Shown in pieces: positions 35,150-43,029 of a stretch of DNA of 64,000 bases. Source of the DNA: Neisseria macacae ATCC 33926 (GTDB lineage Bacteria > Pseudomonadota > Gammaproteobacteria > Burkholderiales > Neisseriaceae). The notes under the pieces are model-generated. The model saw only the letters and a program-made list of their open reading frames with translations. It did not search any database and had not been told where the DNA came from. Position numbers and translations under genes: made by a program. The stretch's first letter is position 1. Every line of letters starts with the position of its first letter. The stretch lies in contig NZ_CP094241.1 of NCBI RefSeq assembly GCF_022749495.1, positions 2,728,001-2,792,000 on the forward strand, read 5' to 3'.

Positions 35150-35539
35150 ATGAAAAAACTATTACCGGCATTACTCCTGGGCAGTATCGCACTGGCCGCA
35201 TGCGCCGCCCCTTACCCCGATGATTATTACGACGACTACTATTATGACCGCTATGAGCGCGATTACGATCGTTATGACGACTACCGTTACCGCGACGGCA
35301 AGTATTACGATGACGACTACATCGAACACCAAATTTACAGCGATCCGTCTTTCGAACAAAAACGCGCGCAAGTCATGCGGATACTCGAACGACGCGGCTA
35401 CCGCGTCCATGAAATCGAAGCCGACGACCGCCGCGGCCGCCCCGTCCTGAAAGCCGAAGCCTTCAGAAACGGACGCGAATACGACATCGTTTTCTCATGG
35501 CCGGATTTACGGATTATCAGCGAACGCATCGACTACTGA
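35150..35539 (+). CDS. Tyr/Asp-rich predicted lipoprotein with PepSY-like C-terminus
   Basis: The 129-residue product has a lipoprotein signal (LGSIALAAC, Cys near 18), then about 40 residues of almost only Asp, Tyr and Arg (DDYYDDYYYDRYERDYDRYD), then the same C-terminal domain as the preceding gene (DPSFEQKRAQVMRILERRGYRV ... RPVLKAEAFRNGREYDIV ... PDLRIISERID). GAAAGGA precedes the ATG and the gap to the first gene is 48 bases, so they form an operon. The Asp/Tyr segment could bind metal or be a low-complexity spacer; neither is shown. Downstream is a DUS hairpin. Confidence 0.75.
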   Translation: MKKLLPALLLGSIALAACAAPYPDDYYDDYYYDRYERDYDRYDDYRYRDGKYYDDDYIEHQIYSDPSFEQKRAQVMRILERRGYRVHEIEADDRRGRPVLKAEAFRNGREYDIVFSWPDLRIISERIDY

Positions 35540-35587
35540 TTCGTTCCGCCACACGCCGCAAGGGCAAACTCCGCGCGGCGTTTTTCT

Positions 35588-35626
35588 TTTCAGACGACCT
35601 TATTTGTTTAGGAGGTCGTCTGAAAA
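35588..35626. terminator. Inverted DUS pair between convergent genes
   Basis: TTTTCAGACGACCT and AGGTCGTCTGAAAA flank a 13-base loop between the lipoprotein gene and pspA-like gene. Here the rev arm comes first. Confidence 0.65.
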
Positions 35627-35627
35627 C

Positions 35628-36290
35628 TTATTTTCCCACTTTCAACGCCGCCAACCGTTCGGCAATACGGTTGTTGCGGCTCAAGTCTTCTAACTCCTTC
35701 AATTTTGCCAACTGCGCCGCATCGGTGCTGCTGTGTACCGCGTTTTGACGACCCATCACGCGGTCGAAGGCGTTGCCGCTTTTTTCGGCATCACGGGCGA
35801 TGCGGTTGAGGTCGCTGCCGCCTGCCGCTTTGCCTGCGCCCGTGCTTTGCTGCGCGGCGCGCCAGTCTTGCAACTGCTGCTGCATCTCGCGTTTTTTCGC
35901 CTGCAAGGCGGCGATAAAGCCTTCAAGTTCTTTTTCCTGCGCGGCGCAATCGGCGATGGTGTTTTCCAAAACAGGCAGACGCGCTTCGATGTCCATTTGT
36001 TCGGCGATACCCGCCTCGGCAAGATCGTCGCGCCCCGCCGCTACGGCGGCTTGCAGGTTGGCATCGATGGCTTCGTGGCGGTTGCTCTCGTCCGCCATTT
36101 TCTTGGCGGCAAGGTGTTTCTGCGCCAACACCTTGCCCAATTCGGCACGCACCTCGTCCACTGCCCGCTCGATTTCGCGGATGCTCTCGTTCATGACCGC
36201 CTCAGGTGCAAGGTTCTCCGCCGCATCAATCAGGGCATGAAAACCGCCGCTCACCAGACGGCCCACTCTGCGGGATAGGGTTTCGCTCAT
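35628..36290 (-). CDS. pspA: PspA/IM30 family phage-shock protein
   Basis: PspA proteins coat stressed inner membrane and preserve the proton gradient. The 220-residue protein is almost wholly helical coiled coil (about 15-150), starting with an amphipathic N-terminal helix (LSRRVGRLVSGGFHALIDAAE) used for membrane contact, and with the family pattern MNESIREIERAVDEVR. Unlike E. coli, no PspF, PspB or PspC gene lies near. AAAGGAAAA precedes the start. The upstream neighbour encodes a predicted ribbon-helix-helix protein 54 bases away on the same strand. The flotillin nearby fits a common membrane-stress theme. Confidence 0.85.
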   Translation of the reverse strand: MSETLSRRVGRLVSGGFHALIDAAENLAPEAVMNESIREIERAVDEVRAELGKVLAQKHLAAKKMADESNRHEAIDANLQAAVAAGRDDLAEAGIAEQMDIEARLPVLENTIADCAAQEKELEGFIAALQAKKREMQQQLQDWRAAQQSTGAGKAAGGSDLNRIARDAEKSGNAFDRVMGRQNAVHSSTDAAQLAKLKELEDLSRNNRIAERLAALKVGK

Positions 36291-36344
36291 TTGGATTTTC
36301 CTTTCAATAAAATGTGTTTGATTTAAGTGGGTGCAGGATAGACC

Positions 36345-36851
36345 TCAAACCTCGCCTGCCTGCTGCACAATCCTCGCCAGTTTCAAAGTGTTTTCAAGCT
36401 GTTGCAGAACGGTATCGTCGTATGCCGCGCCTTTGCCGGTTACGGCGAGCTGCAAGATGCTGTCGGTGAGGCGGACGATGCGCCACATCAGTTCGCGTTC
36501 GTATTTTTTCAAATCGTCGAGGTCGGCTTCTTCGGGCAGGTCGGCGGCGAGCGTTGCGCCCAAGTCGGGCAGCTGCTCAAACAATCGCGCCACGATATGC
36601 GAATGCGCCCCCGCCTGCTTTTCCGCGTGCAGCACGTCATGTTTCGCCGCTTGGAAAAACTGCTCCTGCGCCGTCAGCGCGGAACCGTAATCGCGCGTCT
36701 GCGTATGCGCCAAACGCGCCTGCTTGAGCAGCTCGCGGATTTTTTCAGACGGCGTATTCGCGCCTTCGATTTTTAATTCAGCAATAAAATCAGCGTCTTC
36801 CTGAGTAATTCGCACGCTGACGGGGATACGGTTTGTCGCATTCATATTCAT
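36345..36851 (-). CDS. Protein with RHH-like N-terminus, upstream of pspA
   Basis: The 168-residue product begins with a segment resembling a ribbon-helix-helix DNA-binding fold (IPVSVRITQEDADFIAELKIEG-type: a strand, then helix ANTPSEKIRELLKQARLA) and continues as helices. It could regulate the pspA-like gene, with which it is probably cotranscribed, but this is inference. The start is uncertain: ATGs at 36851 and 36845 are both possible, with no strong ribosome site; a longer frame to 36956 is not favoured because its codons lie in AT-rich intergenic DNA. Confidence 0.6.
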   Translation of the reverse strand: MNMNATNRIPVSVRITQEDADFIAELKIEGANTPSEKIRELLKQARLAHTQTRDYGSALTAQEQFFQAAKHDVLHAEKQAGAHSHIVARLFEQLPDLGATLAADLPEEADLDDLKKYERELMWRIVRLTDSILQLAVTGKGAAYDDTVLQQLENTLKLARIVQQAGEV

Positions 36852-37037
36852 TTGATTTGGTTTGTATTCATTTGTATGCAAATATACAAGATGAAATGAC
36901 AAGGCGCAATATTTGAAATGGTTTATTTTTGTAAACCCTAAAATGCGCTGAAACACGTTTGCGGATACATGGGGAGAACCGAGCTTTTCCTTTATAATCC
37001 ATCCATCTATTTTTCACTTATTTCAAGCAGGTTCACC

Positions 37038-39827
37038 ATGTCCAAACCCACTCTCCTCCTCGTTGACGGCTCTTCTTATCTCTACCGCGCTTATCACGCG
37101 ATGGCGCAGTTGTCCGCGCCTGACGGTGCGCCTACGGGTGCGCTTTATGGCGTGTTGAACATGCTGCGCCGGCTGCGGGCGGATTATGTGCATGATTATT
37201 GCGCGGTGGTGTTTGATGCGAAAGGCAAGAATTTCCGCCACGAGATGTTCCCCGACTATAAGGCGACTCGCCCGCCGATGCCGGACGATTTGCGCCCGCA
37301 GGCGGAAGCTTTGCCGGATTTGGTGCGGCTGATGGGCTGGCCGGTGCTGGTGATTCCGCAAGTCGAAGCGGACGACGTTATCGGCACGCTGGCGGCGATG
37401 GCTGGCGAAGCGGGTTGGAATGTGGTGGTGTCCACCGGCGATAAGGACATGGCGCAGCTGGTGAACGAACGCGTAACGCTGGTGAACACGATGAGCGGCG
37501 AAACGCTGGACATTGAAGGCGTGAAGGCGAAATTCGGCGTGCGCCCCGACCAAATCCGCGATTATCTCGCGCTGATGGGCGATAAGGTGGACAACGTGCC
37601 GGGCGTGGAGAAGTGCGGCCCGAAAACGGCGGTGAAGTGGCTGGAAGCCTACGGTTCGCTGGCTGGTGTGATGGAACACGCTGCGGAAATCAAGGGCAAG
37701 GTCGGCGAAAACCTGCAAGCCGCGCTGCCCCAACTGCCGCTTTCGTATGATTTGGTGACGATTAAAACCGATGTGGATTTACACACCGAGCTTTCAGACG
37801 GCCTCGAAAGCCTGCGCCGCACTTCGCCGAAATGGTCGCAGCTTGCGGTCGATTTCAAACGCTGGGGCTTCCGCACTTGGCTGAAAGAAGCGGAAAGCCG
37901 TATGCACGAAGCGGCGGCCGGCGATTTGTTCGGCAGCGATACGATAGGCGAACAGGCGGCGTTGGACATGGAAACGTCGTCTGAAAAAATCATAGAACAT
38001 GCACCCGCCCCCGAAAAGCTGGATTATCAAGCCGTTACCACCGAAGCGCAGTTTGCCGCTTTGTTGGACAAACTGTCGCAGGCGGACAAAATCGGCATCG
38101 ACACGGAAACCACTTCCCTAGACGCGATGAATGCCTCGATGGTCGGCATCAGCATCGCGTTCCAAGCAGGCGAAGCGGTTTACATCCCCGTAGGCCACAG
38201 CCTGACCGCCGTGCCTGAACAGCTTGATTTACAAGACGTATTAGGTTGTCTGAAACCGCATTTGGAAAACCCCGCCCTGAAAAAAATCGGGCAAAACCTC
38301 AAATACGACCAACACGTTTTCGCCAACTACGGCATCGCCCTGAACGGCATTGCCGGCGACTCCATGCTCGCTTCCTACATCATCGAGAGCCATCTCGGAC
38401 ACGGCTTGGACGAATTGTCCGAACGCTGGCTGGGCTTGGAAACCATTACCTACGAATCCTTGTGCGGCAAAGGCGCGAAGCAAATCGGTTTTGCCGACGT
38501 CGCCATCGAGCAGGCGACCGAATACGCAGCCCAAGACGCCGATTTCGCCCTGCGCCTCGAAGCGCACCTGCGCGCGCAAATGGACGCCAAACAGCTTGAA
38601 ATGTATGAAAAAATGGAGCTGCCCGTCGCGCAGGTATTGTTTGAAATGGAACGCAACGGCGTTCAAATCGACCGCGCCGAACTCGCCCGCCAAAGCGCGG
38701 AACTCGGCGCCGAGCTGATGAAGCTTGAACAAGAGGCCTATGCCGCCGCAGGCCAGCCGTTTAACCTCAACTCGCCCAAACAGCTTCAAGAAATTCTGTT
38801 CGACAAAATGGGCATCCCCACCAAAGGCCTGAAAAAAACCGCCAAAGGCGGCATTTCCACTAACGAAGCCGTGCTCGAACAGCTCGCGCCCGACTACCCC
38901 CTGCCCAAAATCATCCTGCAAAACCGCAGCCTGGCGAAACTCAAATCCACCTACACCGACAAACTGCCCGAAATGATTTCCCCCAAAGACGGCCGCGTGC
39001 ATACCACCTACGCCCAAGCTGTCGCCATTACCGGCCGCCTCGCCAGCAACAACCCCAACCTACAAAACATTCCCATCCGCACTGCCGAAGGCCGCCGCGT
39101 GCGCCGCGCCTTCACCGCACCGCAAGGCAGCGTCATCGTTTCCGCCGACTATTCCCAAATCGAGCTACGCATCATGGCGCACCTCTCCGGCGACAAAACT
39201 CTCATCGCCGCGTTCCAAAACGGCGAAGACGTACACCGCCGCACCGCCGCCGAAGTATTCGGCATCGCCCCCGAAAACGTCTCGCCCGAACAACGCCGCT
39301 ACGCCAAAACCATCAACTTCGGCCTCATTTACGGCATGGGGCAATACGGCCTCGCCAAATCGCTGGGCATAGACAACCTGTCCGCCAAAACCTTCATCGA
39401 CCGCTACTTCGCCCGCTACCCCGGCGTCGCCGAATACATGCAGCGCACCAAAGAACAAGCCGCCGCCCAAGGCTACGTCGAAACCCTGTTCGGCCGCCGC
39501 CTCTACCTGCCCGACATCCGCAACAAAAACGCCAACGCCCGCGCCGGAGCCGAACGCGCCGCCATCAACGCCCCCATGCAAGGCACCGCCTCCGACCTCA
39601 TCAAACGCGCCATGATAGACGTGTCCCGCTGGCTGGTTTCAGACGACCTGAAGAGCAAACTGATTATGCAGGTGCATGACGAACTGGTGCTGGAAGTCCC
39701 CGAAGCCGAACTAGATTTAGTGAAAGAAAAACTGCCGCAGATTATGGCGAAAGTGGATGATGGGATGTTGAAAGTGCCGCTGGTGGCTGAGGTGGGTGTG
39801 GGGATGAATTGGGAAGAGGCGCATTGA
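37038..39827 (+). CDS. polA: DNA polymerase I
   Basis: Pol I fills gaps and removes RNA primers. The 929-residue protein has all three modules: 5'-3' exonuclease (1-290; AYHAMAQL, DADDVIGTL-type acids), 3'-5' exonuclease (about 325-515) with the intact DTETTSLDAM active-site motif, so proofreading is expected, and the polymerase with motif A DYSQIELRIMAHLS, motif B RRYAKTINFGLIYGMGQYG and motif C QVHDELVLE. The start is at MSKPTLLLVDGSSYLYRA; a 23-codon upstream extension covers promoter-like DNA with TATAAT at 36993-36998. DUS are read TSSEKII and VSDDLKSK inside linkers. The final 120 bases shift to GAT/GTG-rich codons before the AT-rich orphan begins. Confidence 0.97.
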   Translation: MSKPTLLLVDGSSYLYRAYHAMAQLSAPDGAPTGALYGVLNMLRRLRADYVHDYCAVVFDAKGKNFRHEMFPDYKATRPPMPDDLRPQAEALPDLVRLMGWPVLVIPQVEADDVIGTLAAMAGEAGWNVVVSTGDKDMAQLVNERVTLVNTMSGETLDIEGVKAKFGVRPDQIRDYLALMGDKVDNVPGVEKCGPKTAVKWLEAYGSLAGVMEHAAEIKGKVGENLQAALPQLPLSYDLVTIKTDVDLHTELSDGLESLRRTSPKWSQLAVDFKRWGFRTWLKEAESRMHEAAAGDLFGSDTIGEQAALDMETSSEKIIEHAPAPEKLDYQAVTTEAQFAALLDKLSQADKIGIDTETTSLDAMNASMVGISIAFQAGEAVYIPVGHSLTAVPEQLDLQDVLGCLKPHLENPALKKIGQNLKYDQHVFANYGIALNGIAGDSMLASYIIESHLGHGLDELSERWLGLETITYESLCGKGAKQIGFADVAIEQATEYAAQDADFALRLEAHLRAQMDAKQLEMYEKMELPVAQVLFEMERNGVQIDRAELARQSAELGAELMKLEQEAYAAAGQPFNLNSPKQLQEILFDKMGIPTKGLKKTAKGGISTNEAVLEQLAPDYPLPKIILQNRSLAKLKSTYTDKLPEMISPKDGRVHTTYAQAVAITGRLASNNPNLQNIPIRTAEGRRVRRAFTAPQGSVIVSADYSQIELRIMAHLSGDKTLIAAFQNGEDVHRRTAAEVFGIAPENVSPEQRRYAKTINFGLIYGMGQYGLAKSLGIDNLSAKTFIDRYFARYPGVAEYMQRTKEQAAAQGYVETLFGRRLYLPDIRNKNANARAGAERAAINAPMQGTASDLIKRAMIDVSRWLVSDDLKSKLIMQVHDELVLEVPEAELDLVKEKLPQIMAKVDDGMLKVPLVAEVGVGMNWEEAH

Positions 39828-39841
39828 TTGAAAGGTGTTAT

Positions 39842-40795
39842 ATGCTATCTTTATTTAAAGAAAATTTAATTTTTGGTATATTTTTTCTAAATGTTCCTAT
39901 AGTAGTTGGAATAGTTCTAAAAATTTCAAAATGGCTTGATGATGCTTTTGGTAAAGGGGATGTTGCGCAACAAATTCCTGATTATTTGAGAAAATTAAAA
40001 ATTAATAAACCCTTTTCAAGTTTTCTAATTTCCTCAGTTTATCTATCGGATATTATTTATGGGAAGAAAATAATATCTTTTCGTGCATTCCTAACTTCAT
40101 CCATTGTAACATTTTTATTTTTCATTATTTTTTGTATCACTTTGGTATTAAAAAATCCACACAGCTGGCTTAGCATTTCTATCATAAAAAAATTAGTATG
40201 GGAAAAATTTTCATACTTAATGATATTTGGTATTTTTATTGATTATTTTTCAATATCTTTAACAAGGTATATTTTTAATTGGTCCTCCAAAAAGAATATT
40301 AAAGTTCAAGTAGTCTCTGTATTTCTAGATTTTGTCTTTTCTATATTTTTATTTTCAATTTTATTTTTTATTTGTAAATCAATAATTTTAAGTCAAAATA
40401 TATTATATGAAAATGTTTTCAATATTTTAATAAACCAAATCATTGAATGGTTTAAATATCCTTCTGAATTATCGTTACAACTTGTAACATTAGATGATTG
40501 GTATATATACCCTAATGGAAAAATTGAAGGAGGAAAATCAGAAATTATTTACGCTTTTCCAGAGGGAATACTATTTTTTTCTAGTCTTTTTACATCATTT
40601 TTTGGTATTGTATTTTTACTTGCTTCTATACTTTATAAATGCACATCAAAGCTTGATAAACTAAAGAGTTTTTTACTAAAACAGAGTGCTTCTGACAAAC
40701 CTATTTTCTGTGCAACAATTATTTTATTGACAACAGTATTCTTACCTTTTTCAATTTTTATAATCATCTTTATGGGACTAATATCTATACTATAG
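39842..40795 (+). CDS. AT-rich six-helix membrane protein, orphan
   Basis: The 317-residue product has about six membrane helices (near 5-25, 84-105, 128-150, 163-188, 246-270, 284-315) separated by short polar loops; the 190-245 region is an external or cytoplasmic domain. No family is recognised. GAAAGGTG precedes the ATG at 39842, only 15 bases after the polA stop. GC content is around 27% by eye against well over 50% around it, with codons such as AAA, TTT and ATA dominating, so recent horizontal gain is likely. A REPIN-like element follows. A defence or toxin-related role is possible, as for many lone AT-rich membrane genes, but nothing in the sequence proves it. Confidence 0.7.
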   Translation: MLSLFKENLIFGIFFLNVPIVVGIVLKISKWLDDAFGKGDVAQQIPDYLRKLKINKPFSSFLISSVYLSDIIYGKKIISFRAFLTSSIVTFLFFIIFCITLVLKNPHSWLSISIIKKLVWEKFSYLMIFGIFIDYFSISLTRYIFNWSSKKNIKVQVVSVFLDFVFSIFLFSILFFICKSIILSQNILYENVFNILINQIIEWFKYPSELSLQLVTLDDWYIYPNGKIEGGKSEIIYAFPEGILFFSSLFTSFFGIVFLLASILYKCTSKLDKLKSFLLKQSASDKPIFCATIILLTTVFLPFSIFIIIFMGLISIL

Positions 40796-40816
40796 TCAAT
40801 TAAGCCAGCCGTAGCC

Positions 40817-40887
40817 GTAGGTCGGATACTTGTATCCGACAAAAGCCTGCTATCTCAAAAGCCGTCAGATTCGAGAATCTGACCTAC
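40817..40887. repeat. REPIN-like inverted pair of family B
   Basis: Forward copy at 40817-40842 (GTATCCGAC stem) and a reverse, diverged copy at 40864-40887 (AGATTC-GAG-AATCT) enclose 71 bp. Confidence 0.7.
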
Positions 40888-40958
40888 TGAAACTGGACAT
40901 CGGGTGTAGGGTGTGTGCGGTACGCACGCACGCGGTTATTGAACCCCAAAACCCATCC

Positions 40959-41003
40959 AAGGTCGTCTGAAAAACCCGTTACAGAGTTTTTCAGACGACC
41001 TTT
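40959..41003. terminator. Inverted DUS pair upstream of mscS
   Basis: AAGGTCGTCTGAAAAAC and GTTTTTCAGACGACCTTTA pair around CCGTTACAGA. It would end transcription from the orphan gene. Confidence 0.75.
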
Positions 41004-41065
41004 ATTCTTCCCGCCGACAGGCATACAATCACGGGCGCAGTTCCCTTTATGGATTCAATACGACT
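40990..41065 (+). repeat. Duplicated promoter-containing segment, copy 1
   Basis: From the reverse DUS through TTTATTCTTCCCGCCGACAG, GCATACAATCA and ATTCAATAC the sequence matches 42111-42186. TTTATT and TACAAT spaced by 17 bases could be the shared promoter hexamers. The first copy precedes mscS. Confidence 0.75.
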
Positions 41066-41164
41066 CAGGTACGCGGTTTAAGGTCGTCTGAAAAAATAGA
41101 CAGGCTTGCTGTAAACCGAATAATATCCAAATTTCCAATCATCCTTTGACCAGAAATAAAAATC

Positions 41165-42010
41165 ATGAATTTCGATCTTGAAAACCTCTCTTCATTCGCG
41201 GGCTGGGAACGTCTTGCTGAAACCGGCATGGCATTCGGTACCAACCTCGTTGCCGCGCTGGCGATTTTCTTTGTCGGCAGATGGATTGCCGCCCGTCTCG
41301 TTATCCTGATGAAAGCTGCGCTGACCCGTGCCAAAGTGGACAGAACGCTCGTCAGCTTCCTCGGCAATGTGGCTAACGTCGGCCTGTTAATCCTGATCAT
41401 CATTGCCGCGCTGGGCAAGCTGGGCATTCCGACCACGTCGGTTACCGCCTTAATCGGCGGCGCGGGTTTGGCGGTGGCTTTGTCGCTGAAAGACCAACTG
41501 TCGAACTTTGCCGCCGGCGCGCTGATTATTCTGTTCCGTCCGTTTAAAGTCGGCGACTACATCAAAGTCAACGGCTTCGAAGGCTTTGTTAGCGAAATTA
41601 AAATGGTGCAGACCGCGCTGAGTACGCCGGATAACGAAGAAGTCATCCTGCCCAACAGCGTCGTCATGAGCAACAGTATCGTGAACCGTTCCTCCATGCC
41701 GCTGTGCCGCGTGCAGGTGGTGGTCGGTGTGGATTACGCCTGTGATTTGAAAGCCGCCAAAGCCGCCGTTTTGAAAGCCGCCACCGAGCATCCTTTGTGC
41801 GTACAGACCCAAGGCAAAGAGGCAGTAACATATATTACCAACCTGGGCGACAGCGCCATTGAAGTTACACTTTGGGCGTGGACGAACGAAGCCGATTTGG
41901 GCGCGTTCCGCTTCGGGCTGAACGAGCAGGTAGTGGAAAACCTGCGTGCCGCCAATATCAATATTCCTTTCCCGCAGCGCGATGTGCATATCATCCAGCA
42001 GCAGGGGTAA
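41165..42010 (+). CDS. mscS: Small-conductance mechanosensitive channel MscS
   Basis: MscS opens under membrane tension to release solutes during hypo-osmotic shock. The 281-residue protein has three membrane helices; the pore helix is seen in IGGAGLAVALSLKDQLSNFAAGALIILFRPFKVGDYI, followed by the cytoplasmic beta and alpha/beta domains with LPNSVVMSNSIVN. Length is near the 286 of E. coli MscS. The ribosome site is weak (no clear GGAG). The gene is preceded by a promoter segment duplicated upstream of the next gene, so both may be co-regulated. Confidence 0.95.
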   Translation: MNFDLENLSSFAGWERLAETGMAFGTNLVAALAIFFVGRWIAARLVILMKAALTRAKVDRTLVSFLGNVANVGLLILIIIAALGKLGIPTTSVTALIGGAGLAVALSLKDQLSNFAAGALIILFRPFKVGDYIKVNGFEGFVSEIKMVQTALSTPDNEEVILPNSVVMSNSIVNRSSMPLCRVQVVVGVDYACDLKAAKAAVLKAATEHPLCVQTQGKEAVTYITNLGDSAIEVTLWAWTNEADLGAFRFGLNEQVVENLRAANINIPFPQRDVHIIQQQG

Positions 42011-42012
42011 GG

Positions 42013-42040
42013 GTAAGTTTCGGATTGACGAATCCGACCT
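42013..42040. repeat. Degenerate family-B REP
   Basis: GTAAGTTTCGGATT-GAC-GAATCCGACCTGC keeps the stem TCGGATT/AATCCGA but has lost the exact GTAG ends. It occupies the same relative position as the REPIN before mscS. Confidence 0.5.
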
Positions 42041-42084
42041 GCTGAAACCGCGGGCATACGGTGTTTGAATCCAAAGCCCATCTG

Positions 42085-42126
42085 AGGTCGTCTGAAAACC
42101 TGTCTTATGGTTTTCAGACGACCTTT
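42085..42126. terminator. Inverted DUS pair, mscS terminator
   Basis: GAGGTCGTCTGAAAACC and GGTTTTCAGACGACCTTT pair with an 8-base loop, 75 bases beyond mscS. Confidence 0.8.
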
Positions 42127-42186
42127 ATTCTTCCCGCCGACAGGCATACAATCAAAAGTGCAGTACCTTTCATTGATTCAATACAA
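42111..42186 (+). repeat. Duplicated promoter-containing segment, copy 2
   Basis: Second copy of the segment at 40990-41065, ending with ATTCAATACAAGG, which supplies the ribosome site of the following gene. Confidence 0.75.
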
Positions 42187-42196
42187 GGAGACAGTT

Positions 42197-42691
42197 ATGC
42201 GCGGCATAAAATCAGTTGCATTGTTGTGTACTTTGGCATTGGGTGCGCCGGCGTTTTCGGCGGGTTTGACCAAAACGCTGCCGGGCGATTTGACGACGGC
42301 TCAGGCGCAGGCGGTGGTACAGGCTTCGATGAAAAAGGCGCGTGAAATCAAGGTGCCGATGAATATCGCGGTTATGGACGCGGGCGGTAATTTGAAGGCG
42401 TTTGCGCGTATGGACGATGCGTTTATCGGCAGCATTGATATTGCGCAGAAAAAGGCGAAAACGGCACGCTATTTCAATATGTCCACCCGCGATTTGGGCA
42501 AGGCTTCGCAGCCGGGCGGTGAGCTTTACGGCATTGAGGTGACCAACGACGGTTTGGTGATTTTCCCCGGCGGTGTGCTGCTGGTGGATAAAAACGGCGT
42601 TATCGTCGGCAGCGTCGGCGTGAGCGGCGGCTCGGTCGATGAAGACGAAAGCGTCGCAAAAGCAGGTGCGGCGGTATTGTCGGGCAGGTAA
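42197..42691 (+). CDS. Exported GlcG/HbpS-family protein
   Basis: The 164-residue product has a signal peptide (LLCTLALGAPAFSA) and a single GlcG/HbpS (DUF336) domain with LTTAQAQAVVQASMKKA, MNIAVMDAGGNLKAFARMDDA and the end VSGGSVDEDESVAKAGA. Homologues bind heme or assist in redox sensing and glycolate or propanediol metabolism; the exported form points to a periplasmic heme-binding type. AAGGAG is nine bases before the ATG at 42197. Function here is inferred from family only. It shares its upstream segment with mscS. Confidence 0.85.
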   Translation: MRGIKSVALLCTLALGAPAFSAGLTKTLPGDLTTAQAQAVVQASMKKAREIKVPMNIAVMDAGGNLKAFARMDDAFIGSIDIAQKKAKTARYFNMSTRDLGKASQPGGELYGIEVTNDGLVIFPGGVLLVDKNGVIVGSVGVSGGSVDEDESVAKAGAAVLSGR

Positions 42692-42757
42692 GCCGCAGCT
42701 TGAGGCAACCCGCCGCGTTTCTTTTCATTGATTTGCGTTGGGTTGCTGAAATGAGCA

Positions 42758-42814
42758 GAGGTCGTCTGAAAAATGTGGGTTTTAATCCCTGCAATCTTTT
42801 CAGACGACCTTTTT
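42758..42814. terminator. Inverted DUS pair after the GlcG/HbpS-like gene
   Basis: AGAGGTCGTCTGAAAA and CTTTTCAGACGACCTTTTT with a 25-base loop. Two more DUS, one reverse and one forward (42931-42970), lie before tamB, and a single one is at 42863. Confidence 0.65.
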
Positions 42815-43029
42815 ACATTTGTTGGCATTTTACCGCTGTAAACATGGCGTTTGGGTATATGGGGTCGTCTGAAACCTGAAATGCTGTCTTTCCCAAGCAC
42901 AATTCGCCGCAATGGGATATGATTATCCTTTTTCAGACGACCTGTCTTGATATGGGGTCGTCTGAAAAGTTGATTCCGTCGGGTGCGGCGGAGTCCTGTG
43001 CAGCCGTTAAGTCATACAAGAAAGTTAAG

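Noticed and set aside
36969..37037. Extended N-terminus of DNA polymerase I
   Set aside because: The extra 23 codons include a TATAAT-type promoter element; family members begin just before LLLVDGSSYLYRA.
42919..43029. Longer N-terminus of TamB from 42919
   Set aside because: The extension covers two DUS (reads FQTT and SSEK) in intergenic DNA and has no ribosome site; MSETAVQ better fits the cytosolic start before the membrane helix.
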